A DNA stretch of 9,330 nucleotides from an uncultured Anaerolineae bacterium (GTDB lineage: Bacteria; Chloroflexota; Anaerolineae; Anaerolineales; UBA4823), in NCBI GenBank assembly GCA_937129505.1, contig CAKZNJ010000302.1, forward strand, positions 1-9,330, in the 5' to 3' direction. Within the stretch, counting starts at the first letter, position 1, and every line of letters starts with the position of its first letter. The position numbers were made by a program, and so were the translations under genes. Positions 7,049 through 9,330 of this stretch are shown one piece after another. The notes under the pieces were generated by a model that was not told where the DNA came from, did not search any database, and was given only the letters and a program-made list of their open reading frames with translations.

Positions 7049-7984
7049 TTATTCCATCGATAGATTGGATAATTGATCAAATATGACCCTTAAGATATCC
7101 AAATCGCTATCTGGGCGACGGGGTGCATTCGGAGGCGGCTCATCGCTTGAAAGCCACCCTCGTAACTTCAAAAATTGAGCAGCAGAATGCTTGTACGCCG
7201 GAACAGGGGGACGAAAGGCAAAATGGCCTAGAAATTGAAGAATGTCATTCAGTTCAAAAAATTTATCATCACCTTTCTCCCAAAAGCGATCTCGCAGGGC
7301 AAAATAATCCGGCGCAAAGGTGGATAAACCGAGCAGATAATCACTACCATACATGACCATATCAATAGCTAAATCATTGCCGCTGTAAATTTTGAACGAC
7401 GGGCGCAACTGAGAGCGCAACATTAGCCGCTTCCATTCCTGTTGGCGACTCAGGGATGAGTGCTTTAGCCCGACGATAGAAGGGATTTGCAATAGCTCGG
7501 TAATTACCTCGAGTGGATAGATTTTGCCAAACGGCGCAAATTGATTGCCCAATTCAAAGATCAACCACTTGGAAAATCGTTTAGCTAATTTTTCATGCAG
7601 GGAGATTAATTCTGAGTTAGGTAACGATGCCAAAGCGGTGGATTGAAACAAAATCGGCGTTCCACCTCGCTCAAGGATATGTGACATTTGTTCTGCATAC
7701 AAAGAAAGTGGTTCACCATCCTCACCCTCAATATAAGCACCGGCAATATAATCTTTTCCGCTTAAAAAGCTCGCCGTCAAATCTAAGATTTGACGGCGCT
7801 GAGTTTTTGAAAGCAAGTTGACGTAGCCCGTATCCATATTAACAGCGGGCATTAAGCCCGCTTGTACTGTGCGTTCCAAATGTTTGAGAAATTCATCGTA
7901 GTTTGGCTCTCCAGTACTCTTAAAAGGCAACAAAACCGCCGAGATACCTTCAATTTTGCGCCGCAGGAGGAGGGGTACAGCCAT
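7049..7984 (-). CDS. DapA / N-acetylneuraminate-lyase family protein (class I aldolase fold), non-canonical active site
   Basis: A 311-residue protein of normal length for the dihydrodipicolinate synthase/NAL family, whose members condense, cleave or dehydrate 2-keto acids through a lysine Schiff base. Lys174 in IVGLKHSS (170-177) is the expected Schiff-base lysine, and YSGND (200-204) follows as in the family. Two usual features are changed. The GTTGE loop is replaced by MDTGYV (50-55). The strand normally holding the catalytic Tyr (YNVP) reads ILFQST (111-116), putting Phe at the Tyr position. It is therefore unlikely to be the lysine-biosynthesis enzyme; the operon suggests sugar-acid metabolism, but no substrate can be assigned. 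The start is ATG at 7984, 6 nt after the DnaJ-like stop, with AAAGG 9 nt upstream inside that gene's end. A perfect 27-bp inverted repeat lies within codons 62-71. Confidence 0.88.
   Translation of the reverse strand: MAVPLLLRRKIEGISAVLLPFKSTGEPNYDEFLKHLERTVQAGLMPAVNMDTGYVNLLSKTQRRQILDLTASFLSGKDYIAGAYIEGEDGEPLSLYAEQMSHILERGGTPILFQSTALASLPNSELISLHEKLAKRFSKWLIFELGNQFAPFGKIYPLEVITELLQIPSIVGLKHSSLSRQQEWKRLMLRSQLRPSFKIYSGNDLAIDMVMYGSDYLLGLSTFAPDYFALRDRFWEKGDDKFFELNDILQFLGHFAFRPPVPAYKHSAAQFLKLRGWLSSDEPPPNAPRRPDSDLDILRVIFDQLSNLSME
7772..7798. repeat. Perfect 13-1-13 inverted repeat inside the DapA-like gene
   Basis: The plus strand reads CGCCGTCAAATCT, one A, then AGATTTGACGGCG, an exact reverse complement. 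In mRNA it could fold to a 12-bp stem with a 3-nt loop. No T-run follows in either direction. The codons encode RRQILDLTA, ordinary for this region of the protein. Confidence 0.9.
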
Positions 7985-7990
7985 AAGTAC

Positions 7991-8956
7991 TTACCTTTTC
8001 TGGCGCACCTGACGCAACTGCTCGAAGAGGCGTTTCTCCTCTTCCGTCAGGTTGCGCGGTAGTTCAACAGTCACAGTTACATACAAATCACCACGTTGTT
8101 CGGAATTCTTGACATTCGGCATCCCCAATCCGCGCAAACGAAAAGTCTTTCCGTTTTGCGTCTCCGGGGGAATGGTCAACTCGACCGTTTTATCGATTGT
8201 CGAGACATTGACTTTCCCGCCCAAAAGCGCAGTGTACAAATCAATGGTTTGATGTGTTTTCAAGTCATCGCCATCCCGTTCAAAACGTTCATGGGGTAAG
8301 ACTTCAATCTTCAGATATAAATCTCCCTTGTGTCCATAAGCATCCGGCGCGCCTTGTCCACTCAAGCGCACTTTGGAGCCAGTCTTCACCCCGCGCGGAA
8401 TGCGCGCTTCGATCTGTCGCCCGCCCTCGAACTCCATCTTACGTGAAGTGCCGTAAAAGGCTTCTTCGAGCGAAATTTGCACCGGATACTCAATATCCCG
8501 CGCTGCTGTCTGGCGGCTGGTGCGCGTCCGTGTCCCGAAACCGCTCATCCCCCGACCCATGCCGCCAAAGAGCGTTTCAAAGAAATCCGAAAAGCCTCCT
8601 AACCCGCCGCCAAACATCTCCTCGAACTCTTCGGGAGTAACGGTGCGCGCATAGGTGCGGCTACCCGGTTGAGCGGTCCATGCTGACCAATCGAAGTCTT
8701 CCGGACGCCCACCGGCGCGCTCATACTGACGCCACTGCGCTCCAAAGCGGTCATACTTCTCCCGCTTCTGCGGGTCTGAGAGGACTTCGTAAGCTTCGTT
8801 GATCTCCTTGAATTTTTCCTCAGCGACTTTGTCTCCTGGATTGACGTCGGGATGATACTTGCGCGCCAATTTACGGTAAGCCTTCTTAATCTCAGCTTCC
8901 GTTGCGTTTTTGTTGACCCCTAGGATTTGATAATAATCGCGAAATTGCATAACCAT
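7991..8956 (-). CDS. DnaJ/CbpA-type (type II, no zinc finger) J-domain co-chaperone
   Basis: A 321-residue Hsp40 that would stimulate the ATPase of a cytosolic DnaK and deliver client proteins. The J domain (about 6-72) has the HPD motif at 35-37 and the KFKEINEAYEVLSD helix. A Gly/Phe-rich linker follows (about 114-141, EMFGGGLGGFSDFFETLFGG). There is no CxxCxGxG zinc-finger region, so it is type II, like CbpA. The two C-terminal client-binding beta domains follow, including GVKTGSKVRLSGQG (189-202), GDLYLKIEVLPHERFERDGDD (211-231, typical) and RLRGLGMP (273-280). The start is ATG at 8956; a second ATG at 8950 is possible and the Shine-Dalgarno GAGG sits rather far upstream. It heads the catabolic operon, 6 nt before the DapA-like gene, and looks richer in G+C than the genes that follow. 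Confidence 0.93.
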   Translation of the reverse strand: MVMQFRDYYQILGVNKNATEAEIKKAYRKLARKYHPDVNPGDKVAEEKFKEINEAYEVLSDPQKREKYDRFGAQWRQYERAGGRPEDFDWSAWTAQPGSRTYARTVTPEEFEEMFGGGLGGFSDFFETLFGGMGRGMSGFGTRTRTSRQTAARDIEYPVQISLEEAFYGTSRKMEFEGGRQIEARIPRGVKTGSKVRLSGQGAPDAYGHKGDLYLKIEVLPHERFERDGDDLKTHQTIDLYTALLGGKVNVSTIDKTVELTIPPETQNGKTFRLRGLGMPNVKNSEQRGDLYVTVTVELPRNLTEEEKRLFEQLRQVRQKR

Positions 8957-9079
8957 ATTCTATCATTTACCTCGAAAGGGGTAATTTATTTTTACTCAGT
9001 TGATGTTTTAGCTCCGCTGATAAAAAGCATCTAAAAAACTGACATTAGCACAAGATTGTTAATTTTTTCTTAGAATATC

Positions 9080-9095
9080 AAAATTTCAAAATTTT
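9080..9095. repeat. AT-only inverted repeat (7-2-7)
   Basis: AAAATTT, two bases, AAATTTT. It lies in low-complexity AT-rich DNA, so chance or a curved-DNA upstream element is as likely as a protein site. Confidence 0.4.
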
Positions 9096-9166
9096 TCCTC
9101 GGCGCAGTCAATTGGTGAGCGGGATCGCCTAAAATAGGGATTCCATTAAACAGGTGTGATGTCTCA

Positions 9167-9195
9167 AAAGAGTTTTTTTCCTGCCCAAACTCTTT
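9167..9195. repeat. Perfect 9-11-9 inverted repeat upstream of the gene at 9297
   Basis: AAAGAGTTT and AAACTCTTT are exact reverse complements separated by 11 nt (TTTTCCTGCCC). The geometry is similar to a two-half-site operator such as CIRCE, but the sequence is different. It starts about 130 nt before the ATG. Confidence 0.7.
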
Positions 9196-9200
9196 CCCGA

Positions 9201-9226
9201 ATTAGAAAGATAGACAAATTTCTAAT
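9201..9226. repeat. Perfect 8-10-8 inverted repeat, 5 nt from the preceding one
   Basis: ATTAGAAA and TTTCTAAT are exact reverse complements separated by 10 nt. The half-site spacing is close to one helical turn between arms, suiting a dimeric DNA-binding protein. It lies between the 9167-9195 repeat and the gene start at 9297. Confidence 0.65.
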
Positions 9227-9282
9227 ACTCCGTTTTCATCCTTCTTATGCATCTATCCTAAGATAAAAACAAATATTTCTAG

Positions 9283-9290
9283 AAGGAGGT
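9283..9290 (+). promoter_or_regulatory. Strong Shine-Dalgarno of the gene at 9297
   Basis: AAGGAGGT is an extended match to the 16S rRNA 3' end and ends 6 nt before the ATG. The upstream pyrimidine stretch CCTTCTT (9240-9246) is complementary to AAGGAGG with one G-U pair, so the site could be masked in the mRNA. Confidence 0.85.
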
Positions 9291-9296
9291 TGAGGT

Positions 9297-9330
9297 ATGT
9301 ATTACCGCAGATTGCGCACACCATCTTTGT
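9297..9330 (+). CDS. N-terminus of an unidentified protein, cut by the window edge (possibly a small heat-shock protein)
   Basis: ATG at 9297 follows a near-ideal Shine-Dalgarno and the frame stays open to the edge, giving only MYYRRLRTPSL. Eleven residues cannot identify a family. The basic and aromatic start followed by a TPSL segment resembles the beginnings of some Hsp20 proteins, and the divergent neighbour is a DnaJ-type chaperone, so Hsp20 is a reasonable guess but no more. Confidence 0.65.
   Translation, partial: MYYRRLRTPSL

Larger units (their letters stand above)
8957..9296. promoter_or_regulatory. AT-rich divergent intergenic region between the DnaJ-headed operon and the gene at 9297
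   Basis: These 340 nt carry no open frame worth calling and are clearly more AT-rich than the flanks. They must hold the promoter of the leftward operon and that of the rightward gene. I see no convincing -35/-10 pair on either strand (TTGACT on the minus strand near 9106-9111 lacks a good partner) and no CIRCE element (TTAGCACTC-N9-GAGTGCTAA). Three inverted repeats, at 9080-9095, 9167-9195 and 9201-9226, stand out. Confidence 0.7.

Noticed and set aside
8254..8640. 128-codon plus-strand open frame opposite the DnaJ-like gene
   Set aside because: It is antisense to a clear J-domain protein and its low-complexity Arg/Ser/Pro content reflects the GC-rich Gly/Phe-linker codons on the other strand.
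9161..9179. Intrinsic terminator (CTC-AAAA-GAG followed by seven Ts)
   Set aside because: The stem is only 3 bp and no gene ends upstream of it on the plus strand; the sequence is better explained by the 9-11-9 inverted repeat.
8957..9296. CIRCE element for HrcA control of the chaperone gene
   Set aside because: No TTAGCACTC/GAGTGCTAA arms are present; TTAGCAC near 9045-9051 has no matching second arm.

Overview
The window reads like chromosomal DNA from a Chloroflexota bacterium of the Anaerolineae type. This is an inference from protein character: the zinc-finger-less DnaJ with its particular Gly/Phe linker, a GPH-family symporter, and a sugar-catabolic set of ThuA-like, Gfo/Idh/MocA, old-yellow-enzyme and DapA-family proteins. 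Base composition is moderate, with a more GC-rich dnaJ-like gene and an AT-rich intergenic stretch near the right edge. No rRNA, tRNA, CRISPR array or insertion sequence is visible.

Layout. Positions 2-385 (+) are the C-terminal end of a phytoene-desaturase/carotenoid-isomerase-type FAD oxidoreductase that begins left of the window. It converges on a minus-strand cluster of seven genes running from 8956 down to 478. In transcription order these are a DnaJ/CbpA-type co-chaperone, a DapA-family lyase/aldolase, an OYE-family NADH:flavin oxidoreductase, a ThuA-like gene broken by an in-frame TGA, a Gfo/Idh/MocA dehydrogenase, a GPH-family sugar/cation symporter, and a 669-residue protein of uncertain family that looks like a cytoplasmic polysaccharide-lyase-like enzyme. 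The junctions are 6 nt, 13 nt, a 4-nt overlap (ATGA), a 1-nt overlap (TAATG), 37 nt and 7 nt, so the set is almost certainly one operon. To the right, 8957-9296 is an AT-rich divergent promoter region with three inverted repeats, followed by a strong Shine-Dalgarno and the first codons of a rightward gene (9297 onward).

How the genes may work together. The symporter would import a glycoside or uronide. The 669-residue protein, which has no signal peptide, could act on it inside the cell. The ThuA/Gfo-Idh pair recalls 3-keto-sugar chemistry (as in trehalose-utilising thuAB systems), the OYE enzyme could reduce an enone intermediate, and the DapA-like protein could cleave or dehydrate a 2-keto acid. 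The substrate cannot be read from the sequence. Having a co-chaperone as the first gene of such an operon is unusual.

Most notable observations: the premature TGA in the thuA-like gene, whose original start is fixed by the ATGA overlap; a perfect 13-1-13 inverted repeat inside the dapA-like gene; the tandem inverted repeats and possible Shine-Dalgarno-masking pairing upstream of the gene at 9297; and the replacement of the usual catalytic Tyr in the DapA-like protein.
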